DNA of 38,791 nucleotides, taken from the NCBI GenBank assembly GCA_045603485.1, contig JAZUMF010000111.1, forward strand, positions 1 through 38,791, written 5' to 3'. The DNA comes from RGIG5952 sp045603485 (GTDB taxonomy: Bacteria; Verrucomicrobiota; Kiritimatiellia; RFP12; JAAYLN01). The notes below the pieces were generated by a model. That model ran no database searches and was not told the origin of the DNA. It saw only the letters and a list, made by a program, of their open reading frames with translations. Below are positions 1-6,814 of the stretch, one piece after another. The translations under genes and the position numbers were made by a program. How positions within the stretch are numbered: the first letter of the stretch is position 1; each line of letters opens with the position of its first letter.

Positions 1-83
1 TGACGCTTAAAAAGCATCTCCTCTTGGCGAAGTTCTTCCATAGCAAGCTTCCTGACATTCAAATAATACGATTTCTTATCCAT
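1..83 (-). CDS. 5' end of an unknown gene, cut by the window edge
   Basis: An ATG at 83-81 opens a frame of 27 codons that runs off the left edge without a stop. A purine-rich GTGAGG lies about 8 bases upstream as a possible ribosome binding site. The visible peptide begins MDKKSYYLNVRKLAMEELR and is rich in Lys, Glu, Arg and Leu, so it is probably helical. I do not recognise a family. It lies outside the prophage and is most likely a host gene transcribed leftward. Confidence 0.4.
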   Translation of the reverse strand, partial: MDKKSYYLNVRKLAMEELRQEEMLFKR

Positions 84-404
84 AACCAAACCTCACTAAA
101 AACCAATCACATTGACAAATATACCACACCAAAAAATATAAAGCAACAACAAAATGAGATTACGGTGCGGAATAAAATTAGGGAATGTAAAAGTGGGATG
201 ACTAGTGATATGATGAGGTAGAAATTGAGGTGGTGGTCACAAAATGAGATTACGGTGCGGAACAAAATTGAAGTGGAATATCAGGTGAAAAAAAGTGGTA
301 GCTGAAAGTTTTAACGCAGAGAGGCAAAGGCGCAGAGAGACTGAGATTTTGTAGTTTTTTGGGACTTGATGGCTGTTCGGTGAGTTGATGGTCACAAAAT
401 GAGA
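84..404. other. Intergenic region with repeats, left of the prophage
   Basis: I see no convincing gene here; the only ORF (24-221, +) runs antisense to the partial gene and through repeat DNA. The stretch holds the first two copies and the start of the third copy of a 25-29 base direct repeat. It also has a purine-rich segment at 314-340 (ACGCAGAGAGGCAAAGGCGC and onward) that resembles the CGCAGAG-type interspersed repeats of many bacterial chromosomes. That resemblance is from memory and was not searched. The character is host intergenic DNA rather than phage. Confidence 0.5.
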
Positions 405-420
405 TTACGGTGCGGAATAA
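151..420 (+). repeat. Three direct copies of an AAAATGAGATTACGGTGCGG repeat
   Basis: Copies start at 151, 241 and 396, so the spacings are 90 and 155 bases. All share AAAATGAGATTACGGTGCGG followed by AA(T/C)AAA. Copies 2 and 3 also share the preceding TGGTCAC. The third copy contains the stop codon of the leftmost phage gene and diverges from copy 1 just after position 419. The prophage/host junction may therefore lie in or beside this copy. No copy was found at the other prophage end. Confidence 0.75.
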
Positions 421-908
421 ATTTTATAATGCAATAGTTTTAATCTGCTACTATGTGTGATTTTGTCAAAATCCAGAATTGATATAGGTAGTTTGATACA
501 ATTCGGATTTCCCCCAGGCGACCCCATCAGCCGTAAGACAAAATTAGCACGATAGTTAATATCATTAGCATTCGTTACTCCAATGAACATACGGTAACTA
601 GCAGCACCAACATCATATTCCGGACGCCAAGTAGCATGTATATTTCCATTGGCGGTAATCAAGGCCGGCGCTGTCCACCATGCTTGATTCATGCCATTAG
701 TTTGCCAATAAAGTGTAGCACTTTTATTAACAACTGCAAGAGGTTTACCACGGTTTTGCAGCTCGACTGCAATATCAATTGTTTCTCCTCGATACGCACT
801 TATTTGTAATGTGTGTGGATTTTGTACCTCAACTTTGAAAGTCGCTGGTATTGCGGCTAAAATTGTTGTACTAGTCAATAGTAAGCTTATTGCTGTTAAA
901 TATCGCAT
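405..908 (-). CDS. Secreted-looking phage protein, possible tail-tip/fibre accessory
   Basis: The ATG at 908-906 has a strong AAGGAGG site 5 bases upstream, so the start is firm. The 167-residue product begins with a typical signal peptide: a basic start, a hydrophobic stretch to about residue 18, then an Ala-rich cleavage region. A beta-rich domain follows, with a Y/RGETIDIAVELQNRGKPL segment that recalls N-terminal domains of phage baseplate/fibre proteins (BppU-like); this is a weak, memory-based match. It is the last gene of the late operon. The stop falls inside a direct repeat that also occurs outside the prophage, so the C-terminal tail (about the last 10-15 residues) may be junction-derived. 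Confidence 0.6.
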   Translation of the reverse strand: MRYLTAISLLLTSTTILAAIPATFKVEVQNPHTLQISAYRGETIDIAVELQNRGKPLAVVNKSATLYWQTNGMNQAWWTAPALITANGNIHATWRPEYDVGAASYRMFIGVTNANDINYRANFVLRLMGSPGGNPNCIKLPISILDFDKITHSSRLKLLHYKIYSAP

Positions 909-2207
909 TTATTCCTCCTTGAATGAGTATCCTGTATTGTAGTCAATAATGATGTTAAGTGTGAATGTATCGAGCGCAGAATAGCTCTTACCGTCATAAG
1001 CGTAATTGGGTAGCTCGTCTGGCTTTGATGGCAATAAAATGTCTCTTTGGCCTGTTAAAACTGGCAACACCGATACCGTAGAGAAGCTGTGCACTTGAAT
1101 GCCTGTTGGATTGAGCCTGCCACGCTCATACTGTGTTAGTGTTAGTGGTATGTTGTCTTGCCAATATGAGAGTAGATTGGTATTGAATCCTGTCCAATGT
1201 CCTGTACGCTCCACAACATCTTCAACTGACCTACTTCCATCGGGCGAGAAAGAGCGATTAACCTCTGTATATGTGCAACTCTCCTCATATGGCACTTCAT
1301 ACTCATATTCATGCGTTGCACAAGTGCCCGCAGTTTTTATAGTAGCGTCATAATGTTTTTCAAAGTATGGTTTGTAATATCCCAGCGATGTGTAAGCATG
1401 GATGTCATACCAATAATTTGGCTCACGACGACTCGTTGGCACTATATATACATCACCCTGCAATGGAGAGGTGTTGCGAGTAAAAAGTCCCGAATAAAAT
1501 TCGCCAGTACGGTCTGTAATTATATCAAGCAGTTCAGGCACATCTTCAATCGAAGTTCGATAGTATCCAAAAGACTCTTCGAATTCAGCATATTGCTCAG
1601 TTGAATCTGCGCGCCAATTAAGCGGCGCACCGGCAATCAATTCAGTATCTTTTTCTTCGATGTCGCTATGATTTAACTCAGGTTCGTTAATTCGCTCTGA
1701 TATATTTTGGATCGTGCAATGCGTATAGTACGATTGCTGTGATGCATCAACATATCGAAGCTTCCTGAGCCAGTGCCTGCAGTTCGATGCAAAACGACGC
1801 CAGGAGTTTGTCGCGATACTGGAATAATCGCTCATTCCCTTCAATGGAGAAGTATCAAGCGGATATTCGGACTGTTCTATGTATTCCTCTGAATACCGTA
1901 TAATTCCAGCAACATATCGCAAATGCCACTCATCGGTATTAGAATCAAAGTTACAAAAATGTGAAGCCAGACGAATAATATCATCACGCACACGAGAGCA
2001 GAATGAAGCTGTAGGGTACGAGCCCAAATAGGACTCATAAGAGTCATGCTCCAGCCCCACGGCTGCATATCGTTCTGCAATCGCCATCTCTAAAGCCAAG
2101 GCTATATCATAATCAGTCAACCTAGCATCTGACCAATCCCGACTCCATGCCTCAAGAGCTCTAGCTAGTGTGCGCTCGTGTGGTTCTATATCATCTTCGT
2201 CAGACAT
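909..2207 (-). CDS. Phage tail-region protein, unknown fold
   Basis: The product has 432 residues from the ATG at 2207-2205, which overlaps the TAA of the upstream gene (TAATG) and has GAGGTGG about 6 bases before it. A GTG three codons earlier is possible but less well placed. The protein is acidic and very rich in Tyr, Ser, Asp and Glu, with no signal peptide or membrane segment. A Glu/His-rich N-terminus (DEDDIEPHERTLARALEAW) is followed by a long Tyr-rich region. No family is recognised. Its position between tail-tip genes suggests a receptor-binding or tail-fibre role, which is inference only. Confidence 0.65.
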   Translation of the reverse strand: MSDEDDIEPHERTLARALEAWSRDWSDARLTDYDIALALEMAIAERYAAVGLEHDSYESYLGSYPTASFCSRVRDDIIRLASHFCNFDSNTDEWHLRYVAGIIRYSEEYIEQSEYPLDTSPLKGMSDYSSIATNSWRRFASNCRHWLRKLRYVDASQQSYYTHCTIQNISERINEPELNHSDIEEKDTELIAGAPLNWRADSTEQYAEFEESFGYYRTSIEDVPELLDIITDRTGEFYSGLFTRNTSPLQGDVYIVPTSRREPNYWYDIHAYTSLGYYKPYFEKHYDATIKTAGTCATHEYEYEVPYEESCTYTEVNRSFSPDGSRSVEDVVERTGHWTGFNTNLLSYWQDNIPLTLTQYERGRLNPTGIQVHSFSTVSVLPVLTGQRDILLPSKPDELPNYAYDGKSYSALDTFTLNIIIDYNTGYSFKEE

Positions 2208-3079
2208 TAAATCCACCTCGCAGTATCAGCAACAAGTATCGTTGTGGTGGCGCCACCATTGACCCTACCATTGCATGTCCATGTCTCCGCAGTTGGCAAG
2301 ACAATATCATCATCAAGCGATGCTGGCGAAAATGTCGCAGTTGTACCTTCTGTGCCGGCTGCCAAATCTGTTGTGGAGGTATACCAAACACCAATCCCCT
2401 CGGTGCCAATAATCCAAGTGCCATCAAAACGCCGCCGAGCCGGACCGCAGATAGTACCATCAAGCGCGACTTTAAACACTCCACGGGCCCCTGCGTTCCA
2501 TTCAGCGTCACCGATAAATATCGTAGTCGGGCCACTCCATCCCTCGGTCGCATCAGTATACTCGCCTACAGGAGTATCGCCAGTATTATTAGATGCTGGA
2601 CAAAGCCTAGGCCAAATCCATGTACCAGTGATATTGTTAAGATTATCCTCGTTAGGACCATACGGCTTAAAAGTTATCGTTGGCGTGTTTGTGCGAGTTA
2701 TGCGTGATACGATGCGATCAGGTGAGTATGTGGTGCTCGATGCACGGTAGTAATCATCGCCAATAATCGATCCATCAAAATCCTCATAATAATGCGGCGA
2801 CTTAAATAACCCGTCTCGGCGAATACACCAGCCAACCGTTGGATAATATGCAAGAGTTGCGGCATCCGGGCCAGAGAGTGCAAAGGAACCATTCAGAGTG
2901 AGCCAACTATCCAACACCTCCCCGGTTGAGAGCGACAGTTTTGGCAACAAGCAGTCTTCTTCGAAAATCATCCAGCCGTATGAACTTGGCTGCAGAGCTA
3001 CATACCCCGGACAAGTCCAAGCAAAGTCACTCTTGTATATTGGAGAAAAGAGAGGTTTTTTTGTCCATTGCGAGATCAT
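2207..3079 (-). CDS. Phage tail-tip/fibre-like protein
   Basis: The open frame extends further upstream, but the ATG at 3079-3077 is the likely start. It overlaps the preceding stop (ATGA), and GGAGG sits 9 bases before it. The product has 290 residues, rich in Gly, Thr, Trp and Tyr, and looks all-beta. Short repeated motifs such as GTWI(I/W) and W(N/C)(A/G) occur in the C-terminal half, a composition typical of adhesin-like phage tail proteins. I do not recognise a named domain. It is translationally coupled to both neighbours in the late operon. Confidence 0.65.
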   Translation of the reverse strand: MISQWTKKPLFSPIYKSDFAWTCPGYVALQPSSYGWMIFEEDCLLPKLSLSTGEVLDSWLTLNGSFALSGPDAATLAYYPTVGWCIRRDGLFKSPHYYEDFDGSIIGDDYYRASSTTYSPDRIVSRITRTNTPTITFKPYGPNEDNLNNITGTWIWPRLCPASNNTGDTPVGEYTDATEGWSGPTTIFIGDAEWNAGARGVFKVALDGTICGPARRRFDGTWIIGTEGIGVWYTSTTDLAAGTEGTTATFSPASLDDDIVLPTAETWTCNGRVNGGATTTILVADTARWI

Positions 3080-3465
3080 GCGGTCCATCCTCCGACGGTT
3101 TCCGTCGTTGTTGGAAATGCGATAAACGGAGTACCTGCCGGCAAATCGTTTACCATGTTGAAGATTGGCAAACAAAACTCACTCTTGTTAACATCCTCCT
3201 CGTTATTAGCGATAGGGGTGGCTAGATAGCCTATCCCCGACCGTGCAATGACTTTAAGTATATAACATTGATTGCTACTCTCGTAGTGTGGGGAATCATT
3301 CTTACGCGGGGTAGTAGAGGCGCGATACGATGTACCGGCAAGCGTCCTATTGATATGTATACCTGGGCCCGCAATCGGCCTCAACGATTTAACAATCCGC
3401 ACCAAATCATTCCACGCAGCGGCAGTTATTGTATCGCCCTGACGGACTTCATGTAGTCTTTGCAT
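3076..3465 (-). CDS. Small conserved-looking phage tail protein
   Basis: The 129-residue product starts at an ATG preceded by GAGGAGG. It begins MQRLHEVRQGDTITAAAWND. Similar openings (QGDxItAaxWNxL) occur in tail-fibre-associated proteins of many phages, and the rest includes a GPGIHINRTLAG segment. I therefore suggest a tail-tip or fibre-attachment protein. That is inferred from position and this short motif, not from a recognised family. Its stop overlaps the start of the next gene by four bases. Confidence 0.6.
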   Translation of the reverse strand: MQRLHEVRQGDTITAAAWNDLVRIVKSLRPIAGPGIHINRTLAGTSYRASTTPRKNDSPHYESSNQCYILKVIARSGIGYLATPIANNEEDVNKSEFCLPIFNMVNDLPAGTPFIAFPTTTETVGGWTA

Positions 3466-3468
3466 TGT

Positions 3469-4215
3469 TTATGCCTCCTCGTAAATATCAGTATCCCACT
3501 CGTCCGCCCCCGTCCAAATCTCGGTACGCACCCACAACTGGTCAGATCCCAAAACACAACGATCGCCCGTCTTCAAAAACTTCCAATCACCTTTAGGCTT
3601 TTCTTCCGGCTCACAAATTTTCCCACAGTCACCGCCGACATCTGGCTTAGTTTTATGGGTTGTCGTCCTAGTGACAGCCGGGGCAAAAACAAGATATGAC
3701 TCTATCCCTTTCCGGATTTTCTCGACAAATTTTTTAGAAATCTCACTTAAATCTTCAACAATAGGCTCACCCATACTATCAACGCCCGAAACAAATTTAT
3801 CAGCTGCAGCTATTTCTGCCGGGCTATTACGCCATTTAGCGACCTCATCGCAATGAGAAGTATCATCTGTACCTGCCAATTTTTTATTGCACAGCAGAGG
3901 CTTCTCAAGTTGCACCATATCAATTTCCCATAAAGTAGGAGTTTCAGAGCCACTACCAGCACCAATATTGTATGTCGTTTTAGGTGCTAAAGTGATTACA
4001 GCGTCAGCTAAACCACCCCTTCCTGGAGTAATAACCGTATCAATAACATAGTATAAATCACCACCATATGAATATAAACACCCCTTAGTAGGAGTCTTAG
4101 CCTTAACCGAATCATACGTACCGGCGATCTTCACAGTCACACGAGATTGATTTTGTATCGTTCCACTCCCGACCTGCTCCTGGGCATTAGTATTTCCATA
4201 ATGTATTGTACTCAT
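3469..4215 (-). CDS. Phage minor tail protein, unknown
   Basis: The product has 248 residues and its ATG at 4215-4213 has AAGGAG 9 bases upstream. The N-terminal 100 residues are Gly/Thr/Tyr rich and probably beta-structured. The middle (about 115-170) is charged and helical. The C-terminal part contains four Cys in two pairs (CGKIC, then single Cys) and a Trp-rich end. I do not recognise a family. It follows the tape measure gene, the usual place for distal tail or tail-tip proteins. Confidence 0.6.
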   Translation of the reverse strand: MSTIHYGNTNAQEQVGSGTIQNQSRVTVKIAGTYDSVKAKTPTKGCLYSYGGDLYYVIDTVITPGRGGLADAVITLAPKTTYNIGAGSGSETPTLWEIDMVQLEKPLLCNKKLAGTDDTSHCDEVAKWRNSPAEIAAADKFVSGVDSMGEPIVEDLSEISKKFVEKIRKGIESYLVFAPAVTRTTTHKTKPDVGGDCGKICEPEEKPKGDWKFLKTGDRCVLGSDQLWVRTEIWTGADEWDTDIYEEA

Positions 4216-4229
4216 GTTAGCAAACTCCT

Positions 4230-5438
4230 TCAGCCAAAAGTCCCGACTCGCCCGCGATTTATAGCATCAATAATCTGCACTCTCTGACGATTACCCTCAG
4301 TAAGCAAATCCTCAGAACGCTTCATTTGCCCTTGGCCACCGACAAAACCGCCGATGCGCGAGAGCCTATCAGATATAATTTCATTTGTAGAAGTAGAATC
4401 CTTAATAGTTTCATGTTTTTTAGGCTTGGCGACCTCTTCGGCCTCAGCTAAAGCTGTGGTAATACTCTCATTTTTAGCGGCAAATTCAGCATCGGCAAGA
4501 GCAATAGCACCAGCAGCGGCTGTAATCTCCTTTGCGAGCAAAACATTAGCATCCTCAAGAGCCTTAATCTCAGCACCCAACTCGCGAATAGATTGACTGT
4601 CAGCCTCAGCTGCAGCAGAGGATTTAGACTGCATTTCCTCGTAATACTTTATTGAGTTGATGTTAGCCAGCCTCTTAGCGTCATCCAAAACCTGAATGCC
4701 AGTACCCGATTGAGACAAACCACCAATCTGCCGCCCGGCAAACAAAGCTCTATCAGTGTTTTCAGCTAAGCTCGCTGTAACATTAGCGAGTAACCCCTTA
4801 AGCTCCTCAATGCGTTCATTGTTAGCAGCTAAAGTCTCTGATTTGCCGGCGGTCGCTACATTAGTTGCATAATCATGCTCTAATTTAGCCTGTTTGCGGG
4901 CAAAATCAGCCTCAATTTGAGGTTTATCCGCATCAATCGCACCTCTCAATGCCCGTTGTTTTTCTGCTTCTAAATTAGCCAAAGCAGTTTGGTGCTCAAC
5001 AGCTTTTTCCTTCTGAGTTATGTCCGAAGTACCAAACCGCAAATCTTCCAACCGGCTCAACTCCCTAATGGCCGTACTAATCGAGCTTGACATAGACTTA
5101 GCACGTAACTCAATTTGGCCAAATATAGCATCAAGCTTTTGCTGTCGTACCTGTTGTATTGCATGAGCAAATGCCGCACAAGAGGCAGCGACAGCCATAA
5201 CAGCTCCCTTAGCCTCCTCAATGCGTGACTTAAACGACGGCCCTCCAATAGCTAATGTTTCCTTATTGGCATCAACAGCAGCATCCTTTAAGTCATTCAA
5301 AGACCTTTGAGCTTCCGAAGAATCCACCTTAATCTTGGTATTAGATTCAGGGATATCCTTTAAGTCATTCAAAGACCTTTGAGCTTCCGAAGAATCCACC
5401 TTAACTTTAAGTGTAATGTCCGTATCAGTATCAGACAT
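4230..5438 (-). CDS. Probable short tape measure protein
   Basis: The product has 402 residues, and its start overlaps the end of the frameshifted chaperone frame. It is almost entirely Ala/Glu/Lys/Leu-rich helix, with coiled-coil character from about residue 65 to 320. One weak hydrophobic segment (AVMAVAASCAAFAHAI, about 78-95) is present. A 24-residue unit containing VDSSEAQRSLNDLKD is duplicated in tandem near the N-terminus. Placement right after a frameshifting chaperone pair is the classic position of the tape measure gene. At about 1.5 A per residue, 402 residues would give a tail of roughly 60 nm. Tape measures are usually longer, so a coiled-coil tail component is an alternative. 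Confidence 0.65.
   Translation of the reverse strand: MSDTDTDITLKVKVDSSEAQRSLNDLKDIPESNTKIKVDSSEAQRSLNDLKDAAVDANKETLAIGGPSFKSRIEEAKGAVMAVAASCAAFAHAIQQVRQQKLDAIFGQIELRAKSMSSSISTAIRELSRLEDLRFGTSDITQKEKAVEHQTALANLEAEKQRALRGAIDADKPQIEADFARKQAKLEHDYATNVATAGKSETLAANNERIEELKGLLANVTASLAENTDRALFAGRQIGGLSQSGTGIQVLDDAKRLANINSIKYYEEMQSKSSAAAEADSQSIRELGAEIKALEDANVLLAKEITAAAGAIALADAEFAAKNESITTALAEAEEVAKPKKHETIKDSTSTNEIISDRLSRIGGFVGGQGQMKRSEDLLTEGNRQRVQIIDAINRGRVGTFG
5283..5404 (-). repeat. In-frame 50-bp direct duplication inside the tape measure gene
   Basis: The 50 bases at 5283-5332 are repeated without mismatch at 5355-5404. The repeat unit is 72 bases (24 codons), so the frame is kept and the peptide VDSSEAQRSLNDLKD occurs twice. 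Perfect DNA identity points to a recent tandem duplication or to recent gene conversion. Confidence 0.9.
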
Positions 5439-5966
5439 CCAATGCCTCCATACATTCCATCTCGCCAGTAGTCAAGCCGCCGTATTCCAAATTTTTAGGT
5501 TGTCTAAGCATCATAATCAAGACACCCAAAGGCATCTCAATAGTCTCCCGCCATGACCAGCCAAATCTCTCACACGCAGCAGTAGCGAGAGAGACTAGCC
5601 AGCCATCGCCTAAACTTTTTTTTCTGCCATCCCATCCTCTACAACAGCCATAGAGCGCGCAACTTGGACAGAACATGCTCGAATAAGCTCAACAGCCAAA
5701 GAGGCAGGAATTGATTCAGCCCACGAGTTAGACAGCTCATCAATAAGAGAACTGCTTAACGCCTTTCGGACATCCTTATATGGCCTAGTCATAGCCCACA
5801 TCGTCTGAATCCAGCCACCTAAAGGGCAGTTCTCGCCAGAAACAAGTGGCGAGTGCAACTCCTCTAAAACACCACACAAAGCAAGAGAAAGAGGATATAC
5901 AGAAATGCCACCAACGATAATAATATCAGCATTCCAAGCCGCTACAGCTCGCGCAGGATTACCCAT
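5431..5966 (-). CDS. Frameshifted tail assembly chaperone (G-GT-like fusion)
   Basis: The zero-frame gene (5966 to 5610) is followed at once by an overlapping -1 frame that stays open to 5431. At the 3' end of the first frame the codons read GCA GAA AAA AAA GTT TAG, a run of eight A's two codons before the stop. A slip of one base backward on the A run gives GAA AAA AAA AGT TTA GGC and continues for about 60 more residues. This is the layout of the lambda G/G-T tail chaperones just upstream of the tape measure gene. Only the longer fusion would contain the C-terminal T domain. Efficiency cannot be judged from sequence. Confidence 0.7.
5610..5966 (-). CDS. Tail assembly chaperone, unshifted (G-like) form
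   Basis: The open frame extends to 5999, but the ATG at 5966-5964 is preferred. GGAG lies 6 bases upstream and the preceding TAA ends just before it. The product has 118 residues, starts MGNPARAVAAW and is mostly helical and acidic, with the C-terminal end GMAEKKV. No family is recognised from the residues alone. The role is inferred from synteny (tail tube, then this gene, then tape measure) and from the frameshift signal at its end. Confidence 0.65.
   Translation of the reverse strand: MGNPARAVAAWNADIIIVGGISVYPLSLALCGVLEELHSPLVSGENCPLGGWIQTMWAMTRPYKDVRKALSSSLIDELSNSWAESIPASLAVELIRACSVQVARSMAVVEDGMAEKKV
5616..5623 (-). promoter_or_regulatory. A8 slippery site for programmed -1 frameshift
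   Basis: Eight consecutive A's on the coding strand (eight T's on the + strand) fall in the context GCA GAA AAA AAA GTT TAG. This matches the A-AAA-AA(A/G) class of -1 slippery sequences. The zero-frame stop comes one codon after the run, which favours pausing near the slip site. Confidence 0.65.
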
Positions 5967-5967
5967 A

Positions 5968-6315
5968 TTAAGCTCCAGTATCAGCAAGATTTTTTCCACC
6001 TTCAGCAGTAATCACATACATACGCTTACCCTTATGTTGCCCACGATTCTGCACGTTAGTAATGTATAAGGTAGTGCTAAGAATAGTGATAGTACCTCCA
6101 GTTTCAGGGGCGTCGCCAGATTTTGAAGCAACAACAGTAATGTTACCATTATAGGCCTCATCATAAAAAACAAGACCAACTCTAGCCCCTTGATTGTTTT
6201 CTACAGGCTCAAATTGAGCAGCCTTAGTTAAATTCTCATCAACAACAGTACCGCTTCCGTGAGTAGTCATAGTACCCCATTGACATTCCTCACCAACAAA
6301 TTTAACAGTAGACAT
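5968..6315 (-). CDS. Probable major tail (tube) protein
   Basis: The product has 115 residues and its ATG is preceded by AAGGAG at 7 bases. It is beta-rich with many Thr, Val and Gly, and has neither a signal nor a membrane segment. Short beta-sandwich proteins directly before the tail chaperones are normally tail tube subunits in siphoviruses, and this is the basis for the call. The length is at the small end for tail tube proteins. No named family is recognised from the residues themselves. Confidence 0.5.
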   Translation of the reverse strand: MSTVKFVGEECQWGTMTTHGSGTVVDENLTKAAQFEPVENNQGARVGLVFYDEAYNGNITVVASKSGDAPETGGTITILSTTLYITNVQNRGQHKGKRMYVITAEGGKNLADTGA

Positions 6316-6318
6316 AAT

Positions 6319-6756
6319 TTACTCCTTATTTTTAGTTAATGTGATTTGACAGGCAAACGAAACCGAAACAGTAACAGACCCAGATGCAGGATCAGAAGAC
6401 TGCGACAAATCACGAAAATCCAAATAATCATCCTCAAGAAAAAGGATAGTTCTTTGAGCTGCCTCAAGCGCAGTAAAATTAAAATCGTTTATTCGATTCA
6501 CCTCAGGCATCTCAATAAATTCAATTATAAGAGGGTCGATATCAACGACAAGCTCACCGCTATCATTTCGACCGGCATTAGAACAGCGAGGTGTTATAAC
6601 AATAGCTGCAACTCCGCCTATCTCATGCAAATGTGTAGCAACAGATTGCAGGGTAGACAACGAATCCTCAGCAAATGCTCTGCAGCCAGCCTGCAAGAGC
6701 TCAGAATCGGCATTTAATTGCCCACAAATTTTTTCTTGCAATTCTCGTAAAGTCAT
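6319..6756 (-). CDS. Probable tail terminator / head-tail joining protein
   Basis: The product has 145 residues and begins MTLRELQEKICGQLNAD. An N-terminal helix is followed by alternating strands, then FNFTALEAAQRTILFLEDD and a C-terminal strand pair (VTVSVSFACQITL). That pattern resembles phage tail terminator (gpU/gp37-like) proteins. It lies just before the tail tube gene, where such proteins are found. A weak GGAA lies 11 bases before the ATG, and a six-codon ORF ends at that ATG (ATGA overlap), so coupling from a mini-ORF is possible. It might also be an immunity partner for the upstream toxin, but nothing in it supports that. Confidence 0.5.
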   Translation of the reverse strand: MTLRELQEKICGQLNADSELLQAGCRAFAEDSLSTLQSVATHLHEIGGVAAIVITPRCSNAGRNDSGELVVDIDPLIIEFIEMPEVNRINDFNFTALEAAQRTILFLEDDYLDFRDLSQSSDPASGSVTVSVSFACQITLTKNKE

Positions 6757-6788
6757 GGTAGAATAATTTCCATCGTAGCATCTGTTTA

Positions 6789-6814
6789 AGAGACGTGGGG
6801 ATTTGAACTCCCCT
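6789..6814 (-). other. tRNA T-arm and 3' acceptor-like fragment
   Basis: On the - strand, GGGGA-GTTCAAA-TCCCC is a perfect 5-bp stem with a 7-base loop identical to a canonical T-arm (6813-6797). It is followed by a 7-base ACGTCTC where the acceptor 3' strand would lie. There is no D-arm, anticodon arm or matching 5' acceptor strand upstream, so this is not a complete tRNA. It overlaps the end of the MuF-toxin gene. Confidence 0.6.

Noticed and set aside
151..420. CRISPR-like array
   Set aside because: Only three repeats with spacers of unequal and large length (about 60-130 bases), and no cas genes.
2168..2707. 179-residue + strand ORF
   Set aside because: Antisense to a coupled tail gene with a good ribosome site; Cys/Arg/Ser-rich shadow composition.
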